Both the position numbers and the translations under genes were made by a program. A model generated the notes under the pieces. It had not been told where the DNA came from, did not search any database, and saw only the letters and a program-made list of their open reading frames with translations. From the NCBI GenBank assembly GCA_015062715.1, contig SUUD01000025.1:1-14003 (forward strand): a DNA stretch of 14,003 nucleotides, read 5' to 3'. This document shows positions 1 through 6,900 of the stretch, piece after piece. The DNA is from Olsenella sp. Lineage in GTDB: Bacteria; Actinomycetota; Coriobacteriia; Coriobacteriales; Atopobiaceae. Position 1 is the first letter of the stretch. Every line of letters starts with the position of its first letter.

Positions 1-614
1 TCGAAGAGGGCAAGCGGGATGTTGGTCCAGGCGTTGCCGAAGTTGGGGTCGATGATGTCCACGATGCCCGTGAGCACGCCGCCCTCGATAGCCGGCTCGG
101 CCATGGGCAGGCACACGATCTCGTCCACCGGGTAGGTCGGCCCGACCTCCTCCCAGGAGATGATGCCACTCGCCAGACGTGCCGCGGCGTAGCCGAAGAG
201 GTCGCGACCGTGGAAGACGCTCGTGCCGCGCGTGTGGGGGTTGCGGTTTCGCGTCTCGTCTATCTCACGCACCTCGGTGATGCCCACGTAGCGCGCCAGA
301 TGCGTGAGAGCCCCGTTGTCGGGCGTCACCACGATGTGGCCGCTCGCCGTCCGGGCCATGCAGGCGCGACGCGGCGTGCCCACACCCGGGTCCACCACGC
401 TCACGTAGATGGTGCCCTCGGGCCAGAAGGGCAGGCTCTGGTACAGGCGGTAGCTCGCGCTCCACGCGTCGTAGCGCGGGATGTAGTGCGTGCCGTCGAA
501 AATCTCGAGCTCGCGGTCGACGCTCTTCACCACACCGTACATGGAGCTCACGGCCCCCTCGGCGTAGGTGAAGTCCGTCTGGAACACGAGGCACGGCTTG
601 TCATGCTTGGACAT
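1..614 (-). CDS. SAM hydroxide adenosyltransferase (DUF62 family), copy 1, partial at the window edge
   Basis: Family role (known): cleaves S-adenosylmethionine with water/hydroxide to adenosine and methionine; cytosolic. The frame is open from an ATG at 612-614 to the left edge, giving 204 codons, so the C-terminal domain is missing. Visible motifs in order: FQTDF near residue 11, AVSSMYGV at 21, VVDPGVG at 73 followed by R82, VTPDNG at 96, and FHGRD at 134. The Asp-Arg-His triad described for this family appears intact as D75, R82 and H135. The start is fixed by a perfect AGGAGGT ribosome binding site that overlaps the TAG stop of the upstream paralogue, only 8 bp away, so the two genes are co-transcribed and probably translationally coupled. 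The family is structurally related to SAM-dependent chlorinases and fluorinases, but the intact triad argues for hydrolysis. Confidence 0.9.
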   Translation of the reverse strand, partial: MSKHDKPCLVFQTDFTYAEGAVSSMYGVVKSVDRELEIFDGTHYIPRYDAWSASYRLYQSLPFWPEGTIYVSVVDPGVGTPRRACMARTASGHIVVTPDNGALTHLARYVGITEVREIDETRNRNPHTRGTSVFHGRDLFGYAAARLASGIISWEEVGPTYPVDEIVCLPMAEPAIEGGVLTGIVDIIDPNFGNAWTNIPLALF

Positions 615-622
615 GTGACCTC

Positions 623-1480
623 CTACTCGTACACGAGACGCGGGGCCTTGCGCAGGCTGAGCTTCCAGTTGGTGCCCGTACCAATGCCGTAGGCCTTGGC
701 AAAGCTGCCCTGGTTGATGGCCACCGCCATGCAGTCGAGGCTGTTGGCGTAGACGAGCGGCTCCCCCACGAAGACGTCGGCGAAGCTGCGCGCGAAGGTG
801 AGGAAGTTCTTGTACACGGTGCGGGTGCCATCCTCGATGGTCACCTCGACGCGCTGACCGTACGAGACGCCCAGCCGGTCGAACTGGTCGCGCGGGATGT
901 TGGTCCAGAGGCTGCCAAAGCGCACGTCGAGCACGTCGATGGTGCCGGTCACGCGCTCGCCGTCGAAGGATGCCTCCACGATGGGCAGCTCGACGACGCC
1001 CTCGACGTCCACCTCGGGCCCCACTCCCGCAAAGTCGATGACGCCGGCGGCCAGGCGCGCCCCGGTGTACACGTAGACGTCGCGGCCATAGAAGGTGTAG
1101 CTCTTGTCCGAGCCGGCCAGGCGATTGACCGTCTCGTCGATGACGCGCGCCTCGGCGATGCCCTGCATGCGCTTGACGTGCGTGAGCGTGCCGTTGTCAG
1201 GGGTGATCACGTACTGCCCGCCCTCGGTGCGCACGGCGATGCTGCGCCGCGCCGAGCCCACGCCCGGGTCGACCACGCTCACGAAGACCGTGCCCGCAGG
1301 CCAGTACGAGATGGTCTGGATGAGGCGGTACGAGGCCTCCCAGATGTCGTACTGGGGGATCTCGTGCGTGAGGTCGCAGATGCGCAGGTCGGGCGAGACG
1401 CCCAGCGCCACGCCGTACATGGCGCTCACGGCGCCGTCGGCGATTCCGAAGTCTGTCTGCAGGACGAGTGCGTTGCCCAT
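623..1480 (-). CDS. SAM hydroxide adenosyltransferase (DUF62 family), copy 2, with His-to-Tyr change in the triad
   Basis: Complete paralogue of the downstream gene, 285 aa, a usual length for DUF62. Motifs: LQTDFG at 7, HEIPQYD at 39, VVDPGVG at 69, R78, TPDNG at 93, and GRDVY at 132. A C-terminal beta-rich domain follows, with TNIP, NFLTFA and an ending LVYE. The start at 1480 (MGNALVLQ) has an AAGGGGG ribosome binding site; the frame extends upstream into repeat DNA but that extension (MSRPERDESPG...) is repeat-encoded and unlikely to be translated. Of the family's Asp-Arg-His triad, D71 and R78 are present, but the position that is His in copy 1 (FHGRD) is Tyr131 here (FYGRD). This may reduce hydrolysis or change the nucleophile. 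First gene of a two-gene operon transcribed leftward. Confidence 0.9.
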   Translation of the reverse strand: MGNALVLQTDFGIADGAVSAMYGVALGVSPDLRICDLTHEIPQYDIWEASYRLIQTISYWPAGTVFVSVVDPGVGSARRSIAVRTEGGQYVITPDNGTLTHVKRMQGIAEARVIDETVNRLAGSDKSYTFYGRDVYVYTGARLAAGVIDFAGVGPEVDVEGVVELPIVEASFDGERVTGTIDVLDVRFGSLWTNIPRDQFDRLGVSYGQRVEVTIEDGTRTVYKNFLTFARSFADVFVGEPLVYANSLDCMAVAINQGSFAKAYGIGTGTNWKLSLRKAPRLVYE

Positions 1481-1514
1481 GGCGAACCCCCTTGACGAAA
1501 CCTTGCCACGAGGG

Positions 1515-1520
1515 ATTGTA
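1515..1520 (-). promoter_or_regulatory. Candidate -10 of the SAM hydroxide adenosyltransferase operon
   Basis: On the minus strand the hexamer TACAAT lies 34 bp upstream of the ATG at 1480, a reasonable distance for a -10 element. No convincing -35 is visible. It sits just outside the repeat element that starts at 1550. Confidence 0.35.
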
Positions 1521-1549
1521 CGCGACTTGGGCGAAGCTGGGGCAGCCAG

Positions 1550-1623
1550 CCCGGGGGATTCGTCCCGTTCGGGGCGACTCATGAGCGCAGCGAATGAGCG
1601 AGCGCAGCGAGCGCGGAGCCCAG
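1550..1623. repeat. 74-bp direct repeat, unit 1
   Basis: Identical by eye to 1635-1708, with a period of 85 bp. It begins CCCGGGGGATTCG and ends GCGCGGAGCCCAG; the middle contains the palindrome CTCATGAG and short GAGCGCAGCGA-type iterations. The unit lacks the right inverted arm that follows unit 2. All of 1481-1793 (313 bp) is noncoding and holds this repeat pair plus two short promoter-like motifs. Confidence 0.9.
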
Positions 1624-1634
1624 CGTGTTGGGCA

Positions 1635-1708
1635 CCCGGGGGATTCGTCCCGTTCGGGGCGACTCATGAGCGCAGCGAATGAGCGAGCGCAGCGAGCGCG
1701 GAGCCCAG
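1635..1708. repeat. 74-bp direct repeat, unit 2
   Basis: Second identical copy. It is followed directly by a 19-bp inverted copy of its own left end (1709-1727), so 1636-1727 forms a 92-bp unit with terminal inverted repeats that can fold into a hairpin. This is the architecture of REP-like or MITE-like extragenic elements. It encodes no credible protein; the reading frames through it give low-complexity Ser-Glu-Arg/Ala-Gln-Arg repeats. Confidence 0.9.
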
Positions 1709-1727
1709 AACGGGACGAATCCCCCGG
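1709..1727. repeat. Right inverted arm of the repeat element
   Basis: AACGGGACGAATCCCCCGG is the exact reverse complement of 1636-1654 and of 1551-1569. It closes unit 2 as a 19-bp terminal inverted repeat. Confidence 0.9.
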
Positions 1728-1748
1728 AGCGCCTGCCACGCGCTGGGG

Positions 1749-1754
1749 TAAACT
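1749..1754 (+). promoter_or_regulatory. Candidate -10 (TAAACT) of the 1794 gene
   Basis: TAAACT lies in the context GGGGTAAACTG, 39 bp upstream of the ATG. Nearly the same string (GGGGTAGACTG) precedes the gene at 13938, which suggests a common promoter type in this genome. No clear -35 is present. Confidence 0.35.
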
Positions 1755-1793
1755 GCAATGCATACCTGCGGTCCACGGCAAACGGGAGTTGGC

Positions 1794-2276
1794 ATGGCAG
1801 AGGAAACCGGAAAGAGGCGCAAGAAGGTCACGGGCGATGCCACGCACAGGGCGGGGACCCTGCGCGCCGCCGTCAAGCCGGGCGTGACCGTGGGAAGGAA
1901 GAGCGTCTCGAAGGTCGTCTCGGACTTCATCGAAGCCAAGGGCGCGAAGGCCTTCACGCACAGCTACTGGGGCAACGCGCTTGCCTCGTCGGCCAGGGCC
2001 CTGCGCGCCGAGTTCGAGCTTCCCGCGAACGAGGAGCTCTACCTCTTCACCAAGCTGTCGGGCACGGCCCAGACGGCAGGGGTGCTGCTCTCGTCCTCGG
2101 GCTTCCACCTGCTGGACGGCAAGGGGGGCTTTGCCAACGTGAGCTGGGAGAAGTTCCCCGACTGCGTCGTCTCCCTCAGCCGCGGCGTGCTCGTGATAGG
2201 CCAGCTGGGCATCTCGTGCCCCGACGCCGCCACGCTCGCGGAGCTGCTGCAGACCATCAAGGCAACCCTCTCCTAG
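1794..2276 (+). CDS. Conserved-looking hypothetical protein, 160 aa, possible PH-like fold
   Basis: Function not recognised. The start at 1794 (MAEETGKRRKK) is chosen because GGGAG lies 5 bp upstream; an upstream in-frame ATG at 1758 has no ribosome binding site. The N-terminal 30 residues are basic (KRRKK, RAAVK). Residues about 50-75 form an amphipathic helix (NALASSARALRAEF). The C-terminal half is beta-rich and closes with a helix (AATLAELLQTIKATL), a pattern that resembles bacterial PH-like or YokE-type domains (ELPANEELYLF...GVLLSSSGFHLLDG...VSWEKF), but this is a weak impression. There is no signal peptide or membrane segment, so it is probably cytosolic. It is followed after 28 bp by the protease gene, so the two probably form an operon; any link to proteolysis is speculative. 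Confidence 0.8.
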   Translation: MAEETGKRRKKVTGDATHRAGTLRAAVKPGVTVGRKSVSKVVSDFIEAKGAKAFTHSYWGNALASSARALRAEFELPANEELYLFTKLSGTAQTAGVLLSSSGFHLLDGKGGFANVSWEKFPDCVVSLSRGVLVIGQLGISCPDAATLAELLQTIKATLS

Positions 2277-2304
2277 GCTCAGGCCAGGCAAGGAGCGACA
2301 ACCC

Positions 2305-4506
2305 ATGGACGCCAAGCCCTCCTCCTCCCGAAGCAACAAGAAGTTCGCAGCCATCGCCATCGCCCTCCTTGCGGTCTGCCTTGCCTGCTTCCTGGTGACA
2401 AGACTCGCCCCCGTCGACGAGCCCGACGTGCCCACAGAAGACCTCGACGTGCAGGTCGTCACGACAGAGGCCGACGGCCAGGAGGAGCCAGATGACCTGC
2501 CCGCGCGCGCCGCCACCGGCATCGCGATGCAGGCCACGCAGGGAAGCGGTGAGCTGGACATCGAGCGCGCGCTGCCCGGTGGCAAGCGCCCCGCAAACCT
2601 GTCCGACGGCACCTGGACCATCTTCGTCTACCTCTGCGGGTCAGACCTCGAGTCGCAGAGCGCCGCGGCCACGAAGGACCTCAACGAGATGCTCTCCGGC
2701 TGCACGAGCAACAACGTGCGCTTCGTGGTCGAGACCGGTGGGGCCCGCAGGTGGCGCAACACCGCCATGAGCCCCCGCAAGCTCGGCCGCTACGTCGTCC
2801 AGAACGGGAGGATCCAGGAGGTCGGCAGCCTCGCCTCCTCCAACATGGGCGAGGCCTCCACGCTGGCGAGCTTCCTCGCCTGGGGCATCAAGGCCTACCC
2901 CGCCGAGCACATGGGACTCATCCTCTGGGACCACGGCGGAGGGTCCATCTCGGGCGTGTGCTTCGACGAGCTCAACCGGCGCGACTCCCTCTACCTGCGC
3001 GAGCTCGACACCGCCCTCAACCAGGCCTACGGCCTCATGTGGGACAAGTTCGACTTCATCGGCTTCGACGCCTGCCTGATGAGCACGCTCGAGGCCGCGA
3101 ACGTCCTGGCGACCTACTCCGACTACATGATCGCCTCGCAGGAGAGCGAGCCGGGCAACGGCTGGGAGTACACCTCAATCGCGCGCCAGCTCAGCCAGAA
3201 CCCCAACTGCGATGGGCGCGAGCTGGGACGCGTCATCTGCGACTCCTTCCTCGCCTCGCAGGGTGCCTCCACGCGTGGGTTCGTCACGCTCTCGGTCGTC
3301 GACCTCTCCAAGATCGACGCCCTGCTCGAGAGCTACCATCGCTTCTCCAGCGAGATGTACGACCTGGGCTCCAACCAGCAGAACCTCGCGGCCATCTCCC
3401 GCAGCATCCAGAAGGTCGACAACTACGGCTGCAACAACCGCAGCGAGGGCTACACCAACATGGTCGACCTGGGCGGCCTCGTGGCGACCTGCGCCTCTGC
3501 CGCCCCGAGCGCGGCCGACGTGCAGGCGGCCCTCTACGATGCGGTCGTCTACCAGATCCGCGGCAACCTCCACGCCGACGCCTGCGGCCTCTCGACCTAC
3601 TACCCCCTCTACATCAACGGCAAGAGCGAGCTGTCCATCTTCCAGACCGTAGCCGTCAACCCCTCGTACCTGGCGTACGTGGATAGGCTGGCGCACGGGG
3701 CGACCACGGGACACACCCAGGGCTACTCCCCCTCGAGCATCTTCCAGGACAGCCTCTGGAACTGGCTGCTCGGCAACTCGCAGGAGGTCCAGGATCAGGT
3801 CGAGGACAACTGGAGCTATGTGGACGACCATGACGGGACCGCCCCGCAGCTCACCTTTGCCGACCCGCCGCAGCTTGACGCGGAGGGAACCCTGTGGTTC
3901 CGCTTCGACCAGGCCGGGATCGACCGCGCTGCCGTCGTGAGCGCCTACGTCTACCAGCTCTCGGACGACGGAAAGCATGCCCTTGCCATGGGCGAGACCT
4001 ACGACGTCTATGGCGACTGGGAGACGGGCCAGTTCTCGGACGGCTTCAACGGCTACTGGCTGTCGCTTCCCGACGGCCAGAGCCTCAACCTCACCGTCCA
4101 GAGCGCAGACGACGAGACGATCGTCTACACCTCCCCTATCGAGCTCAACGGCCAGGAATGCCACCTGCGCGTTCGTCAGGACGTCGCGACTGGGAAGGTG
4201 ACGGTCGAGGGCGCGTGGGGTGCCCTGGGCGAGAACGGTGCGGTCGACCGCAGCGTGCGGCCCATCGAGGCGGGTGACACCATCCTGCCGCTCTACCCCG
4301 CGATGACCGTCGCCGAGAACAAGCCCGTCGCTGACTACGAGGGCGAGCCCTACGTCGTGGGCTCGGGCGGGCTCGAGGTGAGCTATGGTTACCTCCCCGT
4401 CGGCACCTACCTCTACAGCTTCTGCATCCAAGACGTCTATGGCGACGTCTATCGCACCGAGAGCGTGCAGTTCGAGATCGACGAGAACGGCGACATCTAC
4501 TTCTAG
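2305..4506 (+). CDS. Clostripain-family (C11) cysteine peptidase, membrane-anchored or exported
   Basis: 733 aa. Family role (known): C11 peptidases cut after basic residues through a His/Cys dyad. An AAGGAG site 9 bp upstream supports the ATG at 2305. Residues 13-32 (FAAIAIALLAVCLACFL core) form a hydrophobic segment after a Lys-rich start, consistent with a signal anchor; an acidic linker (about 35-85) follows. The C11 domain begins near DGTWTIFVYLCGSDLES (101-117). The catalytic His is H210 in WDHGGG (208-213) and the catalytic Cys is C257 in FDACLMS (255-261). The NGWEYTSI region near residue 286 is also typical of the family. Residues about 500-733 are beta-rich and may be a binding or accessory domain; there is no sorting motif at the C-terminus. 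Likely surface or periplasm-side protease in a host-associated anaerobe. A GC-rich hairpin downstream looks like its terminator. Confidence 0.93.
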   Translation: MDAKPSSSRSNKKFAAIAIALLAVCLACFLVTRLAPVDEPDVPTEDLDVQVVTTEADGQEEPDDLPARAATGIAMQATQGSGELDIERALPGGKRPANLSDGTWTIFVYLCGSDLESQSAAATKDLNEMLSGCTSNNVRFVVETGGARRWRNTAMSPRKLGRYVVQNGRIQEVGSLASSNMGEASTLASFLAWGIKAYPAEHMGLILWDHGGGSISGVCFDELNRRDSLYLRELDTALNQAYGLMWDKFDFIGFDACLMSTLEAANVLATYSDYMIASQESEPGNGWEYTSIARQLSQNPNCDGRELGRVICDSFLASQGASTRGFVTLSVVDLSKIDALLESYHRFSSEMYDLGSNQQNLAAISRSIQKVDNYGCNNRSEGYTNMVDLGGLVATCASAAPSAADVQAALYDAVVYQIRGNLHADACGLSTYYPLYINGKSELSIFQTVAVNPSYLAYVDRLAHGATTGHTQGYSPSSIFQDSLWNWLLGNSQEVQDQVEDNWSYVDDHDGTAPQLTFADPPQLDAEGTLWFRFDQAGIDRAAVVSAYVYQLSDDGKHALAMGETYDVYGDWETGQFSDGFNGYWLSLPDGQSLNLTVQSADDETIVYTSPIELNGQECHLRVRQDVATGKVTVEGAWGALGENGAVDRSVRPIEAGDTILPLYPAMTVAENKPVADYEGEPYVVGSGGLEVSYGYLPVGTYLYSFCIQDVYGDVYRTESVQFEIDENGDIYF

Positions 4507-4554
4507 GCCGTACGGTGCGCCAGAGAAACGGCTGCACGCCCCCCATACTGCGAA

Positions 4555-4594
4555 GCGGCCCGGCTTTCGCCGGGCCGCACACGATCCTCTTTTG
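4555..4594 (+). terminator. Hairpin terminator of the clostripain gene
   Basis: A perfect 10-bp stem (4555-4564 with 4569-4578, GCGGCCCGGC on the left arm) with a 4-nt loop is followed by a short T-rich tract ending TCTTTT near 4588-4593. It begins 48 bp after the stop codon. On the minus strand the loop reads GAAA, so it could also act on transcripts arriving from the right. Confidence 0.65.
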
Positions 4595-4628
4595 CCAATA
4601 GGCACGTTAATCGGCTTGGGCGCCGCAT

Positions 4629-4682
4629 CCGACGCCTCCCTTCCGCGACTTTCACGAAGTGAGGAGCGGAGGGAGGCGTCGG
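4629..4682 (-). terminator. Long imperfect hairpin downstream of the PanB-like gene
   Basis: Arms CCGACGCCTCCCT (4629-4641) and its exact complement (4670-4682) form a 13-bp stem that continues inward after a one-base bulge (CCGC/GCGG). GGCGC/GCGCC can add a further outer helix. It lies 22 bp beyond the stop of the leftward operon. There is no T-run on either side, so Rho-independent termination is uncertain; it may instead protect the 3' end of the mRNA. Confidence 0.5.
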
Positions 4683-4704
4683 TGCGCCACCCGCAACAAG
4701 CGGA

Positions 4705-5586
4705 TTAGGCCTCGAACTTGTCCATCATGTCGTTGAACTTCTCGAGCTCCTCGGGATCCATGTGGTAGCCGTGCTTGTCCTCGGGGTAGTCGCCCTCGCG
4801 GACGTCCTCGAGCCAGCCCATGTAGGCCTCGCACAGGAACGGGAGCAGCTGGGCGTAGGTCTTGGCGTGGGAGGCAGCCTTGGGCATGACGCCGAAGGTG
4901 TCCATGTCGACCATCTCGGAGCCGTCGCAGGGGGCGCCGCCGGCGATGGAGACGACGGGCACGCGCAGGGTCTCGGCGATCTTCTGGGAGACCTCCATGG
5001 GCGTGAGCTCGATGGTCATGCCGCCCATGCCGTTCTCCTGGTACTCATAGCCCCACTTGAAGATCTTGAAGGCGTCCTCGGCGGTCTTGCCGACGCGCTT
5101 GTAGCCGGTGGCGTTGGTCTGCCAGCCGGAGATGGCGCCGATGTGACCGTAGGTGGGGACGTAGTTGTCGCTCATCATCTTGAGGACGTCGTTGGTGACG
5201 CCCATGGGCAGCATGGAGTCGGCGCCGTCGAAGGTCCACTCGGAGCCCCAGCGCACGGCCTGCTCGCCGGTGGCGTAGGTGGGCGCGGGCATGTAGTAGT
5301 TGATGTGGATGATCTTGCAGTACTCGCGGAACTTGCGGATGGTGACGCCAGAGGTGAGCTTCATGAAGTCATAGTCGACGGAGGAGCGCAGGCTCATCAT
5401 GTCGGGGATACGGCAGATGTCGCAGCCGACCATCTCGGCGGCCATGGCGAAGAAGGGGCCGAGCTCGGCGGGGCACATCTGAACGATCTTCTCGCCGGTG
5501 TCCTTCATCTTCTGCAGGTAGGCGAGGTTCTTGCGGGTGCGGTGGACGGTGGACATCGAGATGTCGGCATGCTCGTTATCGGCCAT
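4705..5586 (-). CDS. PanB-like protein (ketopantoate hydroxymethyltransferase fold) with an altered active site
   Basis: 293 aa, close to the usual PanB length (about 265-285). Recognisable PanB landmarks: PDMMS at 61-65 for VGDSLG, PAPTYATGEQA at 100-110 for PFMAYATPEQA, VPTYGHIGAISG at 143-154 for VPVCGHLGLTPQ, TIELTPMEV at 191-199, RVPVVSIAGGAPCDG at 208-222, and EDKHGYH at 269-275 near the end. Compared with my recollection of E. coli PanB, the equivalents of Asp45, His136 and Glu181 are present (D62, H148, E193). Asp84 is replaced by Tyr, and Lys112 and Glu114 by Leu126 and Met128. Metal and substrate handling must therefore differ, and pantothenate synthesis is not a safe assignment. 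The start at 5586 has GAAAGGA 6 bp upstream; an in-frame TTG lies at 5592. Last gene of the operon after an SDR and a 71-aa protein. Confidence 0.8.
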   Translation of the reverse strand: MADNEHADISMSTVHRTRKNLAYLQKMKDTGEKIVQMCPAELGPFFAMAAEMVGCDICRIPDMMSLRSSVDYDFMKLTSGVTIRKFREYCKIIHINYYMPAPTYATGEQAVRWGSEWTFDGADSMLPMGVTNDVLKMMSDNYVPTYGHIGAISGWQTNATGYKRVGKTAEDAFKIFKWGYEYQENGMGGMTIELTPMEVSQKIAETLRVPVVSIAGGAPCDGSEMVDMDTFGVMPKAASHAKTYAQLLPFLCEAYMGWLEDVREGDYPEDKHGYHMDPEELEKFNDMMDKFEA

Positions 5587-5620
5587 GTTCAATCCTTTCG
5601 GTCAAGAGGCTCTGCGGATC

Positions 5621-5645
5621 AGCCGCCCGAATCGCTCGGGCGGCT
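5621..5645. other. Intra-operon hairpin between the small gene and the PanB-like gene
   Basis: AGCCGCCCGA (5621-5630) and TCGGGCGGCT (5636-5645) are a perfect 10-bp inverted repeat with a 5-nt loop. It lies in the 80-bp gap before the PanB-like start. On the minus strand no T-run follows, so partial termination or mRNA processing that adjusts expression of the last gene is more plausible than full termination. Confidence 0.65.
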
Positions 5646-5666
5646 TTGGGAGATGTTGGCTGGCGA

Positions 5667-5882
5667 CTAGGCATCCAGGGCGTCGAGGCGATCGATGATC
5701 TCCTGGACGGTCTCCTTGGGAAGGCCGACCTGCGGGAACTTGAGGAGGGTCTTCATCTTCATGCCCTTGACGGGGCCGAGCTCGGGGTTGGAGACGAAGC
5801 CGGGGACGTACTCGTCGATGATGGCGACGGCGCGCTCGTCCTCGAGGATCTCGGAAAGCTTGCTCTTGCTGCTGATGGCCAT
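5667..5882 (-). CDS. Small helical protein, 71 aa, function unknown
   Basis: Begins MAISSKSKLSEILEDE with a GAAGGGAAG ribosome binding site upstream. No signal peptide, Cys motif or membrane segment. The pattern is a short domain: helix (LSEILEDERAVAIIDEYV), a PGF turn with SNP (28-35), a GMKMKTLLKF segment, then a final helix (KETVQEIIDRLDAL). I recall similar short domains occurring alone or attached to enzymes in anaerobes, but cannot name the family with confidence. It sits between the SDR and PanB-like genes (65 bp after the SDR stop), which suggests an accessory or scaffold role for those enzymes; that role is inferred from position only. Confidence 0.8.
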   Translation of the reverse strand: MAISSKSKLSEILEDERAVAIIDEYVPGFVSNPELGPVKGMKMKTLLKFPQVGLPKETVQEIIDRLDALDA

Positions 5883-5947
5883 GGTTCTTCCCTTCTCTGA
5901 TTCGTGCTATCACTCCCGCTCGCGCGGGACCTTACCCAGTTGACGAA

Positions 5948-6847
5948 CTAGCCGTGCAGGCCGCCCTCCATGGTGTAGCTCCAGGGCTTCTCCTGGAAGG
6001 AGAGGCCGGCGCCGCCGTCGACGTCGACGACCTTGCCGTACATGAAGTCGGAGAGGCCCGTGCACATGGCCACGATCATGCGAGCCATCATGTCGGGCGA
6101 GGAGGCGACCGGGGCGTCGGAGAGGCTCATCTGGTCATGCTGCCACTCCTGACCATAGCGCTCGGTGGTCTCAAGGCAGTTGGCGATGGCGCCGGGGGTG
6201 ACCATGGCACCGGGGGCGACGCAGTTGACGTTGATGCCATACTGCTTGAGCTCCTTGGCGATGCCACGGGTCATGCCAATGACGCCAGCCTTTGCCGCGT
6301 TGTAGTGGGTCATCATGGCGAGCTTGGTCATGTCCTCGCCGCGGTAGGCAACACTTGCGATGGTGACGACCTTGCCACCGTGCTTGGCGCGGACCATGGA
6401 ACGGGCGCAGGCCTGGACCAGGAAATACTGGCCCTTCATATCGGTGTCGACGACGTCGTCGTAGAGCTCCTCGTCCATGTCGAGGAAGGCGCGGGCCTGC
6501 CAGGTGGCGGCCACGGGCACGCAGATGTCGACGGGACCGTAGGTTTCCTCGGCGAACTTGACGAGCGCTTCGGACTCGGCGACGTTGCGGGTGTCGTACT
6601 GGAAGTACTTGACGTCCTCGTAGCCCAGGTCGTTGAGGGCCTCGGTTGCCATCTCGCCCCACTCCTCGGAGCGCGCGCCAAAGACAACCTTGGCACCAAG
6701 CTCGGCCAGGCGCTTGATGACGAAGAGGGCGAGGCCGACGGAGCCAGACACCACGGCGACCTTGCCGGAGAGATCCATGAGGTCGGTGATGGGCTCGACA
6801 TCCTCCAAGCTATCGGACGACATGTCAAACAGGGTTTCCTTGTCCAT
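5948..6847 (-). CDS. Short-chain dehydrogenase/reductase (SDR) with atypical cofactor motifs
   Basis: 299 aa. Family role (known): NAD(P)-dependent oxidoreduction of a hydroxyl/carbonyl. The Rossmann core starts near LSGKVAVVSG (26-35). The active-site Ser is S165 (TIASVAYRG) and the Tyr/Lys pair is Y182/K186 in YNAAK. The INVNCVAPGAMVTPGA segment (205-220) and VVDVDGGAG near the C-terminus (273-281) are typical. Oddities: the TGxxxGxG loop is shortened to SGSVGLA (34-40); the NNAG segment reads CVPVAAT (109-115); and the Asn of the usual NLKG-type motif is Asp136 (TDMKG). The start at 6847 is preferred because AGAAGGGAG lies 7 bp upstream; the frame extends upstream to 6886 without a comparable site. 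There is an N-terminal extension of about 25 residues. First gene of a three-gene operon with its own leader region. Substrate unknown. Confidence 0.88.
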   Translation of the reverse strand: MDKETLFDMSSDSLEDVEPITDLMDLSGKVAVVSGSVGLALFVIKRLAELGAKVVFGARSEEWGEMATEALNDLGYEDVKYFQYDTRNVAESEALVKFAEETYGPVDICVPVAATWQARAFLDMDEELYDDVVDTDMKGQYFLVQACARSMVRAKHGGKVVTIASVAYRGEDMTKLAMMTHYNAAKAGVIGMTRGIAKELKQYGINVNCVAPGAMVTPGAIANCLETTERYGQEWQHDQMSLSDAPVASSPDMMARMIVAMCTGLSDFMYGKVVDVDGGAGLSFQEKPWSYTMEGGLHG

Positions 6848-6900
6848 GGGAGAACTCCCTTCTGGCCGCGCACGGCCACGAGACACCTATCGTCACCACC

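Noticed and set aside
623..1480. Fluorinase or chlorinase
   Set aside because: The overall sequence is DUF62-like with the Asp and Arg of the triad present; one His-to-Tyr change is not evidence for halogenation.
1197..2621. 474-codon minus-strand open frame across the repeat region
   Set aside because: It overlaps the SAM adenosyltransferase, the repeat and the 1794 gene, and its product is low-complexity Arg/Gly/Pro-rich. It is a by-product of high GC.
3175..4605. 476-codon minus-strand open frame opposite the clostripain gene
   Set aside because: Antisense to a well-supported protease; Val/Asp/Gly-rich composition and no recognisable motif or ribosome binding site.
4705..5586. Straight annotation as panB (pantothenate biosynthesis)
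   Set aside because: The equivalents of Asp84, Lys112 and Glu114 are replaced and the neighbours are not pantothenate genes; only the fold-level assignment is safe.
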